Shown: piece after piece, positions 17,456 through 25,265 of the stretch | Layout: each line of letters begins with the position of its first letter | Numbering within the stretch: the first letter of the stretch is position 1 | Assembly (NCBI GenBank): GCA_028345065.1 | Contig: JAOMCN010000002.1 | Span: 37,778 to 101,777 of the forward strand | Reading direction: 5' to 3' | Source of the DNA: Rhodospirillales bacterium | Lineage (GTDB): Bacteria > Pseudomonadota > Alphaproteobacteria > Rhodospirillales > UBA2165 | DNA length: 64,000 nt | The notes under the pieces: generated by a model | The model's database searches: none | What the model was told of the DNA's origin: nothing | The model's input: the letters and a program-made list of their open reading frames with translations, nothing else | Program-made: the position numbers and the translations under genes

Positions 17456-17830
17456 TTAGTTCAATGAATTCAGCCAGATCCACGTGAACTCCCAGTGGCT
17501 TAATTCGAAAACCACTAGCGTAATCCCGTCGATGGTTTCAAGAAGCCTCACTCCACCATCATCAGCGACGGCATCAAAAGCCTGTACTGCCCACAAAGCC
17601 TCTCGACCCCATAAATTGGCGGTTTCCTTGAGCAGGATCCCGGCGTTTAATGTATCGCCGTAATTATGGACCAATACCCCTTCGTAGAATGCCCGCACGA
17701 GAAATTGCTGGACATCCTGTAGGGCTTCGATGGTGTAACCGCGAGCCACTGCTTTTTCGACCTCACTATTTGGCAATCCGTAAGTGTCTATTTTTTGGGA
17801 AATTAGGTCCTTAGAAATGATTTTGTTCAT
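17456..17830 (-). CDS. Unrecognised 124-aa protein
   Basis: Start set at the ATG at 17830 because AAAGGA precedes it by about nine bases; an upstream ATG in frame at 17896 lies inside a terminator hairpin and is unlikely. The product starts MNKIISKDLIS and is neutral to acidic with no membrane segment, signal or cysteine motif. The C-terminus is tryptophan-rich (SHWEFTWIWLN). It lies 61 bases upstream of the zinc-ribbon gene on the same strand, so the two may be co-transcribed. No function can be proposed. Confidence 0.5.
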   Translation of the reverse strand: MNKIISKDLISQKIDTYGLPNSEVEKAVARGYTIEALQDVQQFLVRAFYEGVLVHNYGDTLNAGILLKETANLWGREALWAVQAFDAVADDGGVRLLETIDGITLVVFELSHWEFTWIWLNSLN

Positions 17831-17863
17831 GCGAGCTTTCCTTTTACAAAAGTTGTGGGAAAA

Positions 17864-17899
17864 TAAAAAAAAGTGCCGACCATGAATGACCGGCACTTA
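17864..17899 (-). terminator. Rho-independent terminator (minus strand)
   Basis: Arms AGTGCCG (17872-17878) and CGGCACT (17891-17897) pair over 7 bp with a 12-base loop. On the minus strand the stem is followed by a run of eight T residues (the A-run at 17865-17872 on the plus strand). It would end transcripts arriving from the right, just before the 124-aa gene. Confidence 0.75.
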
Positions 17900-17989
17900 C
17901 TCATTATCTGCAAACCAGAACCACTTACGTGCTTCCGGCATTTTGTGTAACTAATTATCCTGCTTGAATTCTTTTTTCCTCATTCAGTG

Positions 17990-18050
17990 TATTCTCCTTA
18001 CTGCATAAAAAAAGGCGCTGGTCTTAAACGACCACCGCCGGCGCACCTCA
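17990..18050 (-). terminator. Second rho-independent terminator (minus strand)
   Basis: GGCG-C-TGGTC (18014-18023) pairs with GACCA-C-CGCC (18030-18039) with one mismatch and a TTAAAC loop. On the minus strand it runs into seven T residues (18007-18013). It lies about 130 bases upstream, in the direction of transcription, of the previous terminator. No protein gene ends at it, so a short untranslated RNA from the right (about 18050-18250) is possible. Confidence 0.65.
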
Positions 18051-18346
18051 CCCACTTACTTGCTTTACGGTGCCAATGGAGTTCACTTTCCCCTACGCAG
18101 AGCGCCTCGCCACGAAGACGCAAAAACCCCTAGGCGGGCTAATGCCTATCGTATTAGCAGAAACATTGCGCTCTAGTGAGACATATACAGCGAGAAACTC
18201 ATTTTAGTTGATAGAAAAGCTCGCGTTTCCCAAGGCTGGTTAGCCCTGATCAACAACGCTGTTAATATAATTACATTTGATTGTCGGGGCAACATTTAAA
18301 TCCTGTCAATTTTACGGCAAAACACTCTTATCGGCCCTTTTCCCGC

Positions 18347-18368
18347 AAAAAAGGGGCCGAAGCCCCTT
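18347..18368 (-). terminator. Terminator of the 121-aa gene
   Basis: On the minus strand AAGGGGC-TTCG-GCCCCTT forms a stable stem with a UUCG tetraloop followed by T residues (the A-run at 18347-18352 on the plus strand). The 5' arm overlaps the stop codon of the gene ending at 18367. Confidence 0.85.
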
Positions 18369-18732
18369 AATGACATTTACGAAAACAGATCTCTCGAAGC
18401 TTTTCTTCCGGGAAATTGAACGACCCGAAGCACTTCTTTACCAGTTTATTCCCCTTACAGGGATCTGCCTCATCCAGGTCTTCATAAATTTCATAAATGA
18501 ACCTTATTTCGACACTTTCCGTCTCCCTGTCGAAGCGGCCGATACACGTGTGGCGGTCGTTATAGTATTGATCCCATTTAGATCTATCGGTTATGAACCT
18601 CGTTTGTTCGAGCCGGATTTCCCATTCCCACCGTGTTTCAAGGTAATCCCTGTAGACATGGAGAGCCATCTTCTCAAGAACCTGCCGACCGTCGGCACCG
18701 AGTCCTTCTGGGATATTCTCCTGATTTTCCAT
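18367..18732 (-). CDS. Unrecognised 121-aa protein, paralogue of the adjacent gene
   Basis: No known family. It is paralogous to the gene at 18822-19154: both start ME(N/K)xENIP-x-x-LG, continue with VL-x-x-MAL-x-VY, have SVEI in the middle and end FPE-x-K(L)-x-E then KCH. Between the ends they differ strongly, with an acidic EIYEDLDEADP stretch here. Start supported by AGGAGGTGT about six bases upstream. Soluble, no membrane segment. The gene is followed directly by a strong terminator, so the pair probably forms one transcription unit ending here. Confidence 0.65.
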   Translation of the reverse strand: MENQENIPEGLGADGRQVLEKMALHVYRDYLETRWEWEIRLEQTRFITDRSKWDQYYNDRHTCIGRFDRETESVEIRFIYEIYEDLDEADPCKGNKLVKKCFGSFNFPEEKLREICFRKCH

Positions 18733-18821
18733 TAAAAATACACCTCCTCAGGTTTCGTGCGAACGGGAGACGTCCCCCTGCCCGCATTCAGGGCCCCGGT
18801 TGTTGAAAGCCCCCCTCTCCC

Positions 18822-19154
18822 CTAGTGACACTTCTGTAGCCAGAGCTCCTTAATTTTTGCTTCCGGAAAGACAACTGAGCCGTCATATCTGATATTCCCG
18901 GGGTAACGATCACACCCTGGAACCTCAAACATGATTTCAACACTTCCATGTTCCGGGTGCATCCGACCGTAATAACAATATTCCTCGTCGGGGTAATGTC
19001 GTCCATCAGCACCAAAATGCAGTGGATTGAGTTCTTCCGGGTAGTAAACAATCTCGCTTTCGATCCACCACGAGTAAACATAGAGAGCCATTTCCTTGAG
19101 AACCCGATGCCCGTTGGGGCCGAGTTCCCGGGGGATATTCTCCCGTTTTTCCAT
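18822..19154 (-). CDS. Unrecognised 110-aa protein, paralogue of the downstream gene
   Basis: The upstream member of the tandem pair with the 121-aa gene. It shares the ENIP...LG...VL..MAL.VY start and the C-terminal F-PE-x-K-x-x-E-x(5)-KCH end. The start is supported by GGAGGTGTC nine bases upstream, and the leaders of both genes are also similar (GGAGGTGT then an AT-rich stretch). The conserved terminal His after Lys-Cys and the conserved aromatic residues could form a metal or active site, but this is only a guess. No signal peptide is visible. Confidence 0.65.
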   Translation of the reverse strand: MEKRENIPRELGPNGHRVLKEMALYVYSWWIESEIVYYPEELNPLHFGADGRHYPDEEYCYYGRMHPEHGSVEIMFEVPGCDRYPGNIRYDGSVVFPEAKIKELWLQKCH

Positions 19155-19249
19155 AAATCAGACACCTCCAAAGGTATACGCGCGCCCAATTGCGCAACGT
19201 TCATAAGAGATGTTTTTAGAGCGAAGGGGGTATCCCCCTTTCCTGAATT

Positions 19250-19801
19250 TTATCCGGGTTCATATTTGCCTCCGTCATCCTTGACCGGAAAGTTCCTTTT
19301 GTACCAGTCCTCCACGCGACCGCTCCCCCAGATGCAATAATATCTGTCCCACGGCTGGCTCGACGCCACCACCCTTGCTGGCTCCCCCATCTCCCTGAGA
19401 TGTGCCTGAAGGAGTGATATACTGAGGTCCTTCTGACCTGCACCGCGGCCTGCACAACGGGCGCTTATCTGAAGACCCTTGTTGTAAATCTTATGAACAA
19501 AGTCCAGTCCCCCGACCTCCCCATTCCGGCCCCTGAGTTTCTCCCCGATATTCAGATCATGAAGAAGCTTGTACGCTTCCGCGTAGGGACTTCCGCTATC
19601 TCCCCAGACCGGAAGACCGTCACGCCAAAGTCCAATCATGTGGGACCATTCTCCAGTGATAACGACCAGTTTATAATCAGTCCGAATGGGGGCGTCTATG
19701 ACCGGCCCCGAACCGGACCCTATGGCGGCGATGTAGCGTTGAAGCGTTGCAGCGGTCACGAGCTGCCCTGCCCCGACGAGAAACGTACGACGACTTATCA
19801 T
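19250..19801 (-). CDS. Tat-signal secreted protein, unknown function
   Basis: A 183-residue protein whose N-terminus SRRTFLVGAGQLVTAATL is a twin-arginine-type signal, so export to the periplasm by Tat is likely. The mature part has two cysteine-containing pieces and a tryptophan-rich C-terminus (SQPWDRYYCIWG). In the middle SARCAGRGAGQKDLSISLLQAHL resembles the end of peptidoglycan- or lipoprotein-associated small domains, but not enough to name. Start supported by AAGGA seven bases upstream. The upstream region carries a 97-bp element also found before the lipoprotein gene near 23.6 kb. Confidence 0.6.
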   Translation of the reverse strand: MISRRTFLVGAGQLVTAATLQRYIAAIGSGSGPVIDAPIRTDYKLVVITGEWSHMIGLWRDGLPVWGDSGSPYAEAYKLLHDLNIGEKLRGRNGEVGGLDFVHKIYNKGLQISARCAGRGAGQKDLSISLLQAHLREMGEPARVVASSQPWDRYYCIWGSGRVEDWYKRNFPVKDDGGKYEPG

Positions 19802-19813
19802 TTAATCTTTCCT

Positions 19814-19910
19814 TCTCTTTAGTGCTTTCGGCTGGATGCCGCGGCGCACAATCTGAAGATCAAATGCCGTAAATCGGAACCTACCTTTTCAATGTGACAA
19901 ATTTGGTCAT
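19814..19910 (-). promoter_or_regulatory. Shared upstream element, copy 1 (17-bp dyad)
   Basis: This stretch and 23713-23807 align over ~97 bp. Shared blocks, in plus-strand order, are TCTCTTTAGTGCTTT (exact in both), then ACAA-x-CTGAAG-(A/T)-TCAAAT, then the imperfect dyad GTGAC-x7-GTCA(T/C) at 19894-19910. Spacing from first block to dyad is 80 bases here and 78 in the other copy. It lies upstream of the Tat-signal protein gene, as expected of a promoter with operator. Confidence 0.6.
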
Positions 19911-19930
19911 ACGTAGAGTAATTACCTTAT

Positions 19931-20410
19931 TCATCCTAATCTCTCCTCACTAAGAAAAGTCCCATAGACCTGCACCCAATCCAGCCTGAGTGACTGACCA
20001 ATAATAGCGCTGACAAAATTTGCATGTTCAAATTCAACATCGGTTTCCAGAGAAGCCCCCTGCTCGTCTGTAAATTGAGGTGGAAACACCATCACAGCAG
20101 GTATTTCTACATACTCTTCTTCAGGTGACACAAAGAACTTTTCAAATCGCTCTTCGCGACCTCGCCAGTGTTGATATGTAGGAAAGATTTTGTTGACTTT
20201 GAGTTCAGGTCCAACCGCACCTGAGAAAGCATGATCAAAGACGCCTTCTCCATGTAATCCAAGGAGGATCTCGTCCATGTAAGTACGATAGACTGCAGAA
20301 AAACTCAGGTTTTTGTGGTGGGCCGTTTCTTTCAGCATTTCATAGCGATCCCCATCAGGGGCACCGAAAACAAAAGTAATGTCGCGATATGTTTGAGTAA
20401 GCATGGTCAT
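19931..20410 (-). CDS. Unrecognised 159-aa protein
   Basis: A soluble acidic protein starting MTMLTQTYRD. AAGGGAA lies just upstream of two ATGs two codons apart. No signal peptide, membrane helix or catalytic motif. Phe/Tyr-rich with many Glu, for example EERFEKFFVSPEEEY. No function proposed. The upstream 260 bases to the next gene show no clear hairpin. Confidence 0.5.
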   Translation of the reverse strand: MTMLTQTYRDITFVFGAPDGDRYEMLKETAHHKNLSFSAVYRTYMDEILLGLHGEGVFDHAFSGAVGPELKVNKIFPTYQHWRGREERFEKFFVSPEEEYVEIPAVMVFPPQFTDEQGASLETDVEFEHANFVSAIIGQSLRLDWVQVYGTFLSEERLG

Positions 20411-20670
20411 ATTCCCTTTTCAAAATTGCAAAGAACTGCAATCCGCAAAGAGAATGATTGGTATTGGGAAGGTTTAGAACGTGTGAGGTCGTTACTACAC
20501 CAGAACGATTAGGTCGTTACTATTCCAATCCAAACATTCGTTTGGGATTAAGTATTATATAGGCCTGGGTGGGATGAAATTCAACGGCAGTGGTTCGTTG
20601 TAGAAGAAGCAAAGCTGTTCATGGTCTGCTATGCTTTTAATGACCTGGCTAAATAAAGGGGAAGTTAATT

Positions 20671-20880
20671 ATGAGACTGGAATTTGTAGTCGTAATTGGA
20701 ATTGTTCTACTTATGCATAGTATTTATTGGGCAGGTGCAATTGCCAGTAGAAAAGAACAAGGAGATCGTTGGAGTGATTTAAAACTCATGGCCTTCTCCT
20801 TTCCGTTGTATACAGTGGCATCCTCAATCCCAACATTCATAGTCGTAGGTTTACTATATTGGTGGCTTTACGCATTTTAG
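20671..20880 (+). CDS. Small two-helix membrane protein
   Basis: A 69-residue product with GGGGAAG upstream of the ATG. Two hydrophobic segments (about residues 5-24 and 45-66) flank a short charged loop (RKEQGDRWSD), so it is a small integral inner-membrane hairpin protein. The family is unknown. It stands alone on the plus strand among minus-strand genes. Confidence 0.5.
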   Translation: MRLEFVVVIGIVLLMHSIYWAGAIASRKEQGDRWSDLKLMAFSFPLYTVASSIPTFIVVGLLYWWLYAF

Positions 20881-20937
20881 AGGAGAGGTGAAAATGGTTG
20901 ATTTCCGCAGCAACGTTACGTTGTAATATGTATGAAG

Positions 20938-20955
20938 GAAGCCGCTCCTGGCTTC
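20938..20955 (-). terminator. Possible weak terminator hairpin
   Basis: GAAGCC (20938-20943) and GGCTTC (20950-20955) form a 6-bp stem with loop GCTCCT, overlapping the stop codon of the 212-aa gene. There is no T-run on the minus strand, so termination is uncertain. Confidence 0.35.
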
Positions 20956-21592
20956 ACATCCGCAGGAAGATCAGGTGATTATGGTACCAACCTGGATCTT
21001 CGGCAGGTTTTTGGTAGGCAACGATTGCTCTTGCTCCAAGAATGACCTTGAGATGCTTTGCAAGCGATAAGCCCCGCCCATTAAAGTCATCCCAGTTGAT
21101 GTCGCCCTCTCTCTCTGAATAACAACCGAGGTTCTCAAATTCCAGCTGCCAGAACGCCAGTTTTTGTGCAATCTCACGAACTTGCGGCCAATTGGGAAAT
21201 TTCTCGACGAGGCTCGTGTGACTGTGACCATCGATGGCAAAAGAGCCGCAATCACAACAGACAGAGATCTGGATGAATGTAATGTCCTGCCTGGAGTTAT
21301 CACCGAAGGCTTCTTCCCAGTGATAACCATGCCTACGGAAGACTATTTCTCTCCAGGACGTGGTAATTTCTTCGCCGTCAACAACGTAGCGATCAGTGAA
21401 CCTTGCGATGACGTGGCGACGTCCCTCAAGAATTCCCATCTCCTTTAGGTCTGATTTGCGGAAGCGGAAAGAACTGTTTTTGTATTTGGGATGTGAAAAG
21501 GAATACGGAAGGAGATCCTCACGCGTATCTCCATCCCGGATTTGGATTACATGTCGATAGTCTTTCGCAACAACAGCGTTAATTTCAGACAA
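20954..21592 (-). CDS. Unrecognised 212-aa protein
   Basis: Start is TTG at 21592: a perfect AGGAGG lies five to six bases upstream and no ATG is available. The product is soluble, with a cysteine pair in the middle (VCCDCGS) and a histidine nearby (DGHSH), possibly metal binding. Rich in aromatic residues and charged throughout. No family recognised. Neighbours do not indicate a role. Confidence 0.55.
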   Translation of the reverse strand: MSEINAVVAKDYRHVIQIRDGDTREDLLPYSFSHPKYKNSSFRFRKSDLKEMGILEGRRHVIARFTDRYVVDGEEITTSWREIVFRRHGYHWEEAFGDNSRQDITFIQISVCCDCGSFAIDGHSHTSLVEKFPNWPQVREIAQKLAFWQLEFENLGCYSEREGDINWDDFNGRGLSLAKHLKVILGARAIVAYQKPAEDPGWYHNHLIFLRM

Positions 21593-21690
21593 ATTGACCT
21601 CCTACGCACGTAAAGCATCGGCAAAATGCCGACGACGTTCATAGTAGAATCAATGTGTCGATGAACTCAGATAGGAATATCCATGCCCCT

Positions 21691-22989
21691 TCATTCCGTC
21701 TCATCGGCAAATAAAGAGGGATCCTGCTCGATTAACGGCAATTCGAGACCTTCAATTTCCTGGAGGCCTCGACCCGCTATACCTTGTAAATCGCCATACA
21801 TCCCGACGGTCGCCTCAATGACGTTCTGGATCTGGGTGTCACGCTTCGCCCATGAACGCATCATTGCTTTTTTTTCACGATCGAGGTCACCTTGCATATC
21901 CGAGATTTTTTCGACGATTGCCTCGACGCGATGCCGAAAATTCGGTCCCATCAGGTAGCCGTAGACTAACTCCATTTTAGTCTGCTGCCCCTCCTGAGAT
22001 TGTTTTGATTGAGCGACGTCTATGAGACTTTGCCTCAGGGCCATTGCGAGCGGCAGAAAATATTGCGGCGCCGAAACCCAGACGCCTTCAATCTGATCGA
22101 AATTATCAACTTCCTTAGGCAATGCCGTAGAGACGAGTATCGAGAATTCCGCTTTTGCGGAGCGCTGGTCATTTCGTAATTTGGCAAGCCAACCTTCACT
22201 CCAGTTCTTGGTGCGCTTCAATTCCCACAGGATAATGCCGCTTGCCTGACCTGTCGGTGACGTGACGCGTTGTATGATGTCACCACCGAATTCCCCCTTC
22301 GGAACGGGTTCAATGCTATCAAAGGGGAACTTTGCCTTTAACATCTCCTCGAGCTCGAGTTCGAGAACCTCACCCTGGAGTTGCTGGGAGCCCTGCTCCG
22401 CCCTTTTCTTCAGGTCCTCTATCTGACGTGTCATCGATGCGATCTTCTCTTCCCTTTCCGAGATTTTAAGATTTAGAGCACCTTCCGCTTCGAGCTTTGC
22501 CTTTTTCCGGACTTCCTCAACGGAATTCAGGACACGCGTCTCAACCGTCAACTCCAGTTCACGTTTTGCGTCATCGAGTGCACGCTTCTGCTTCAGGATG
22601 TCGGCTTGAGCTTTCTGCGCTTCCGCCAACTTCTCGTCGCGCTGCTGCAGGACACCCTGGAGTTCGGTGACTTCTTCGGTTTTTGCAGTCAATTCACCGG
22701 CAGTCGCTAATTTCGCTTTTTTCGCCTCATTTTCGACGATTTTAATCCGTTCTTCCTTCACCTTTTCGGAAACCTCGTCCTCGAGGTTTTTCCGGGCGGC
22801 GGCAATCTCGTTTTCCTTTTTCTTAAGGACGCCCTCCCTCTCACTTACCTTTTCAGCCTGTTCAGCCAGTTTGACCTCAAATTCCTGGCGTGTTGCCTCG
22901 ATGAGAGGGCCTGCCAGTGACTCCGTCAACTTTATTTCCGTTGAGCAGGACGGACACGTGATCGTTGGTTCTGTCATTGGATCTGTCAT
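21691..22989 (-). CDS. DUF2130 family protein (putative PD-(D/E)XK nuclease-like)
   Basis: A 432-residue protein. I set the start at 22989 (GGAG eight bases upstream); an upstream ATG in frame at 23040 lacks a site. The N-terminus has a short zinc ribbon, CPSC, with further residues of a half-ribbon. Residues ~20-200 form a long charged coiled coil (KEEERIK-type heptads). The C-terminal ~200 residues match DUF2130: EFGGDIIQRV, then ILWELKRTKNWS, then NDQRSAKAEFSILVST. The D...ExK spacing resembles a restriction-nuclease fold, as in RmuC. The function in cells is not settled; RmuC-like proteins limit recombination between repeats. It sits in the accessory tract, so a role in DNA handling is plausible. 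Confidence 0.8.
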   Translation of the reverse strand: MTDPMTEPTITCPSCSTEIKLTESLAGPLIEATRQEFEVKLAEQAEKVSEREGVLKKKENEIAAARKNLEDEVSEKVKEERIKIVENEAKKAKLATAGELTAKTEEVTELQGVLQQRDEKLAEAQKAQADILKQKRALDDAKRELELTVETRVLNSVEEVRKKAKLEAEGALNLKISEREEKIASMTRQIEDLKKRAEQGSQQLQGEVLELELEEMLKAKFPFDSIEPVPKGEFGGDIIQRVTSPTGQASGIILWELKRTKNWSEGWLAKLRNDQRSAKAEFSILVSTALPKEVDNFDQIEGVWVSAPQYFLPLAMALRQSLIDVAQSKQSQEGQQTKMELVYGYLMGPNFRHRVEAIVEKISDMQGDLDREKKAMMRSWAKRDTQIQNVIEATVGMYGDLQGIAGRGLQEIEGLELPLIEQDPSLFADETE

Positions 22990-23259
22990 TCTGCAGTCTC
23001 CATAGTCGATATTTTGTAATGCGGAATTCCGGGGTTCCATAAACTACCATTCAATTCCCGGAAGCATATGTTTTTTCTTAATGACAATATGACCTCATTT
23101 CTTTTTCAGGCGGCGTTCCGGTCATTTAAGGAGAGAAGTTCGATGTACCTGGTTTATAGGCATTGACTGCAGTTGAATGTTTTCAGACATTTGAAGACCC
23201 ATTCCACCTGCCGAATATAATAAAAACGTGCGTTGAATAGTGATCAATCGGGTATGTCC

Positions 23260-23616
23260 CTACCCCGTCAGGGTGTAGCCCCTTCCATCCAGACAACCGG
23301 CGATTTCGTCGTCGTATTTTTTTCTTTCCGTCTCGAACCCTGCTGCCAGACCGATGACCCCGCCTAAGGACGCGAAGGCGATAATTCCCTCCACTCCGGT
23401 TACCAATAATGAGGCACCATAGAATGCCCCGATGAGAGACCCGACGGTCCCGAGAACGACGGTCGTAGTCGTCGCCTTGAGAACGTTTCTCCCCCGGCAC
23501 TCGAGGAGATCCGTCTCGTATTTCGCCTGATCGAAGTTCATCGCAGTACGATCCACCTCCGGGGAAGCGCAGGCAGCGAGAAGAATGGTCAATGAGATAA
23601 TGATAAAATTATTCAA
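23260..23616 (-). CDS. Small lipoprotein with glycine-rich hydrophobic segment
   Basis: Start chosen as TTG at 23616 (AGAGGA ten bases upstream), which gives a 118-residue precursor with signal NNFIIISLTILLAAC; the lipobox LAAC places the lipidated cysteine near residue 15. Longer in-frame starts upstream would give a poor signal. The mature part has DQAKYETDLLECRGR and then a Gly/Ala/Val-rich stretch (TVGSLIGAFYGASLL, GLAAGF) like glycine-zipper domains of periplasmic lipoproteins. A second cysteine (AGCLDGRGY) is near the end. It is probably attached to the inner or outer membrane, facing the periplasm. Upstream lies the shared dyad element. Confidence 0.65.
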   Translation of the reverse strand: MNNFIIISLTILLAACASPEVDRTAMNFDQAKYETDLLECRGRNVLKATTTTVVLGTVGSLIGAFYGASLLVTGVEGIIAFASLGGVIGLAAGFETERKKYDDEIAGCLDGRGYTLTG

Positions 23617-24034
23617 GGCGTTATTTCCTCTGACGCTTCCTATAGGGGAACCATAAAGTAGAACCAAAGCGCCATGGAGATACCGCCGACCCAATTGACC
23701 ACATCAAAGTCCTCTCTTTAGTGCTTTAGGCTCGAACCCTGGGGGTACAAGCTGAAGTTCAAATAGCTTAAAATATATTAGGGGGTGTATGTGACAGAAA
23801 TGGTCACGGACTTTACCTGAATATTATCTTCCGGGCATAAACCGGCGTCTGACGGGGTGTCCGATCTCTGATCTCAAACCAGTAAATTTAGCATATGTGG
23901 TGACGACGGTCCTGAATGTGGTGCAATATTCCCTTCGGCCTACTCAAGTATGTCTAACTCGCGTTGATCTTCTCCCTGGGGCGTCATACCCTATCCTCAA
24001 TGCAGGGCAATTCTAGGATTTGGAGAAATAAATT
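23617..24034. other. Intergenic region between the lipoprotein and oxidoreductase genes
   Basis: Holds the shared regulatory element at 23713-23807 and, on the minus strand at 23621-23704, a possible 27-codon frame (ATG at 23704 with GAGAGG upstream; an overlapping GTG frame 23640-23702 would encode a hydrophobic 20-mer). The rest (23810-24020) shows no hairpin or gene that I can support. It carries the promoter of the plus-strand gene at 24035. Confidence 0.5.
23713..23807 (-). promoter_or_regulatory. Shared upstream element, copy 2 (17-bp dyad)
   Basis: The second copy of the element at 19814-19910. The dyad here is perfect in its arms: GTGAC-x7-GTCAC at 23791-23807. The TCTCTTTAGTGCTTT block is at 23713-23727. 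It stands ahead of the lipoprotein gene and of a possible very short frame (23704 downward). Confidence 0.6.
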
Positions 24035-24907
24035 ATGAACAATGTCGCGTTCATCGGATTGGGCGTCATGGGATATCCCATGGCGGGACATTTATCAAAG
24101 GCCGGCAAAAACGTCTCCGTCTACAACCGGACAGCCTCCAGGGCAAACGATTGGTTAAAGGAGTATACCGGAATTGCACACAACACTCCTGCAGGAGCAT
24201 CTCAAGACGCCGAGATTGTTTTCACGTGCGTCGGAAATGATGCAGATGTCAGGAATGTCATCTATGGCGATGAAGGTGCCCTCGCGGGAATGAGCGAAGG
24301 CTTTGTTCTAGTGGACCACACGACAGCATCGCCGGAACTTGCAATCGAGCTGGCTGAAGCGGCGGCTGAAAAAGGTGTCGATTTTCTGGATGCACCTGTT
24401 TCCGGGGGCCAGGCGGGAGCGGAAAACGGGACTTTGGCCATAATGGTAGGGGGAGAAAAAGAGGCATTCAATAAAGCAGAGGCCGTCATGGATTTATATG
24501 CCCGCGCCGCAACATTAATGGGACCGACGGGATCCGGTCAATTGACGAAGGCTGCCAATCAGATTGCCATAGCAGGTCTCGTACAGGGATTATCGGAAGC
24601 GCTCAACTTTGCCAGTTGCTCAGGCCTTGACGGTAAGCAGGTTGTCGATGTGATCTCTAAAGGCGCCGCGGGATCCTGGCAGATGGAGAACCGTGGCTAC
24701 ACGATGGTTGAAGATGAGTTTGATTTCGGATTTGCTGTAGACTGGATGTGCAAAGACCTGGATATAGCGTTGAAAGTAGGGCTAAACAATGGTTCCACCC
24801 TTCCGGTCACGGCATTGGTCAACCAGTATTACAGAGAAGTCCAGAGTATGGGCGGTGGGCGATGGGACACGTCAAGCCTCATCCGTCGACTGACCCGAAT
24901 TAGCTAG
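24035..24907 (+). CDS. NAD(P)-dependent beta-hydroxyacid dehydrogenase (3-hydroxyisobutyrate dehydrogenase family)
   Basis: A 290-residue cytosolic enzyme. The N-terminal Rossmann motif is GLGVMGYPMAGHL; then come the family marks TTASPELA, FLDAPVSGGQAGAENG and the catalytic lysine in GQLTKAANQ, with a helical C-terminal domain. This family oxidises beta-hydroxy acids such as 3-hydroxyisobutyrate, tartronate semialdehyde or glycerate, with NAD(P). Length is usual. GGAG lies about 14 bases upstream of the ATG. Together with the related genes at 28493 and 63592 it points to hydroxyacid metabolism. The exact substrate cannot be told. Confidence 0.9.
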   Translation: MNNVAFIGLGVMGYPMAGHLSKAGKNVSVYNRTASRANDWLKEYTGIAHNTPAGASQDAEIVFTCVGNDADVRNVIYGDEGALAGMSEGFVLVDHTTASPELAIELAEAAAEKGVDFLDAPVSGGQAGAENGTLAIMVGGEKEAFNKAEAVMDLYARAATLMGPTGSGQLTKAANQIAIAGLVQGLSEALNFASCSGLDGKQVVDVISKGAAGSWQMENRGYTMVEDEFDFGFAVDWMCKDLDIALKVGLNNGSTLPVTALVNQYYREVQSMGGGRWDTSSLIRRLTRIS

Positions 24908-24938
24908 ATTTGGGATAGAAGATGAACCGCTTTTCTCG

Positions 24939-25262
24939 TCACTCCGGTCGATTTAACTTCTCAAATCTCTCTATCGAAGATTGAAGGTGCTCCATTGCCG
25001 TTTTGAGTTCATCGATACTTCGGAAATTATAAAGTGGTTTCTCTCCGCGCTGCCACTTCTCCATGTCGGCTTTAAAGTTTTCCAATGACGCCTTCCATAA
25101 GCGGACTTTTTCTTCCCGGTCCTCTATATCAAGGAGATCATTAATCTCCATAATAGTCATACCGGAATTTTCTGACTTACTCTTTGACTGACCTTCCGGG
25201 TGAACCATTTCCTGGATGAAAGAGGTCTCCCGGGGTGGTTTATCGCCATCAATATAAGACAT
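24939..25262 (-). CDS. Unrecognised 107-aa charged protein
   Basis: A soluble, charged protein. From residue ~35 on it is mostly helical (EINDLLDIEDREEK..., LKTAMEHLQSSIERFEKL), compatible with a short coiled coil. It starts three bases after the stop of the upstream 82-aa membrane protein gene on the same strand, so the two are probably co-translated. No family or function recognised. Confidence 0.5.
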   Translation of the reverse strand: MSYIDGDKPPRETSFIQEMVHPEGQSKSKSENSGMTIMEINDLLDIEDREEKVRLWKASLENFKADMEKWQRGEKPLYNFRSIDELKTAMEHLQSSIERFEKLNRPE

Positions 25263-25265
25263 CGT

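Larger units (their letters stand above)
17831..18366. other. Gene-free stretch with two terminators and a repeated motif
   Basis: No credible protein gene here. The stretch holds two minus-strand terminators. It also has a repeated 14-mer, CCACTTAC(G/T)TGCTT, at 17921-17934 and 18052-18065, each lying just upstream of its terminator on the minus strand. This arrangement (motif then hairpin then T-run, twice) suggests two short related minus-strand RNAs or the remains of a duplicated gene end. Confidence 0.5.

Noticed and set aside
18788..19204. A 138-aa minus-strand frame overlapping the KCH-family gene at 18822-19154
   Set aside because: The other frame has the ribosome site and the paralogous ends, so it is the real gene; this one has none of these.
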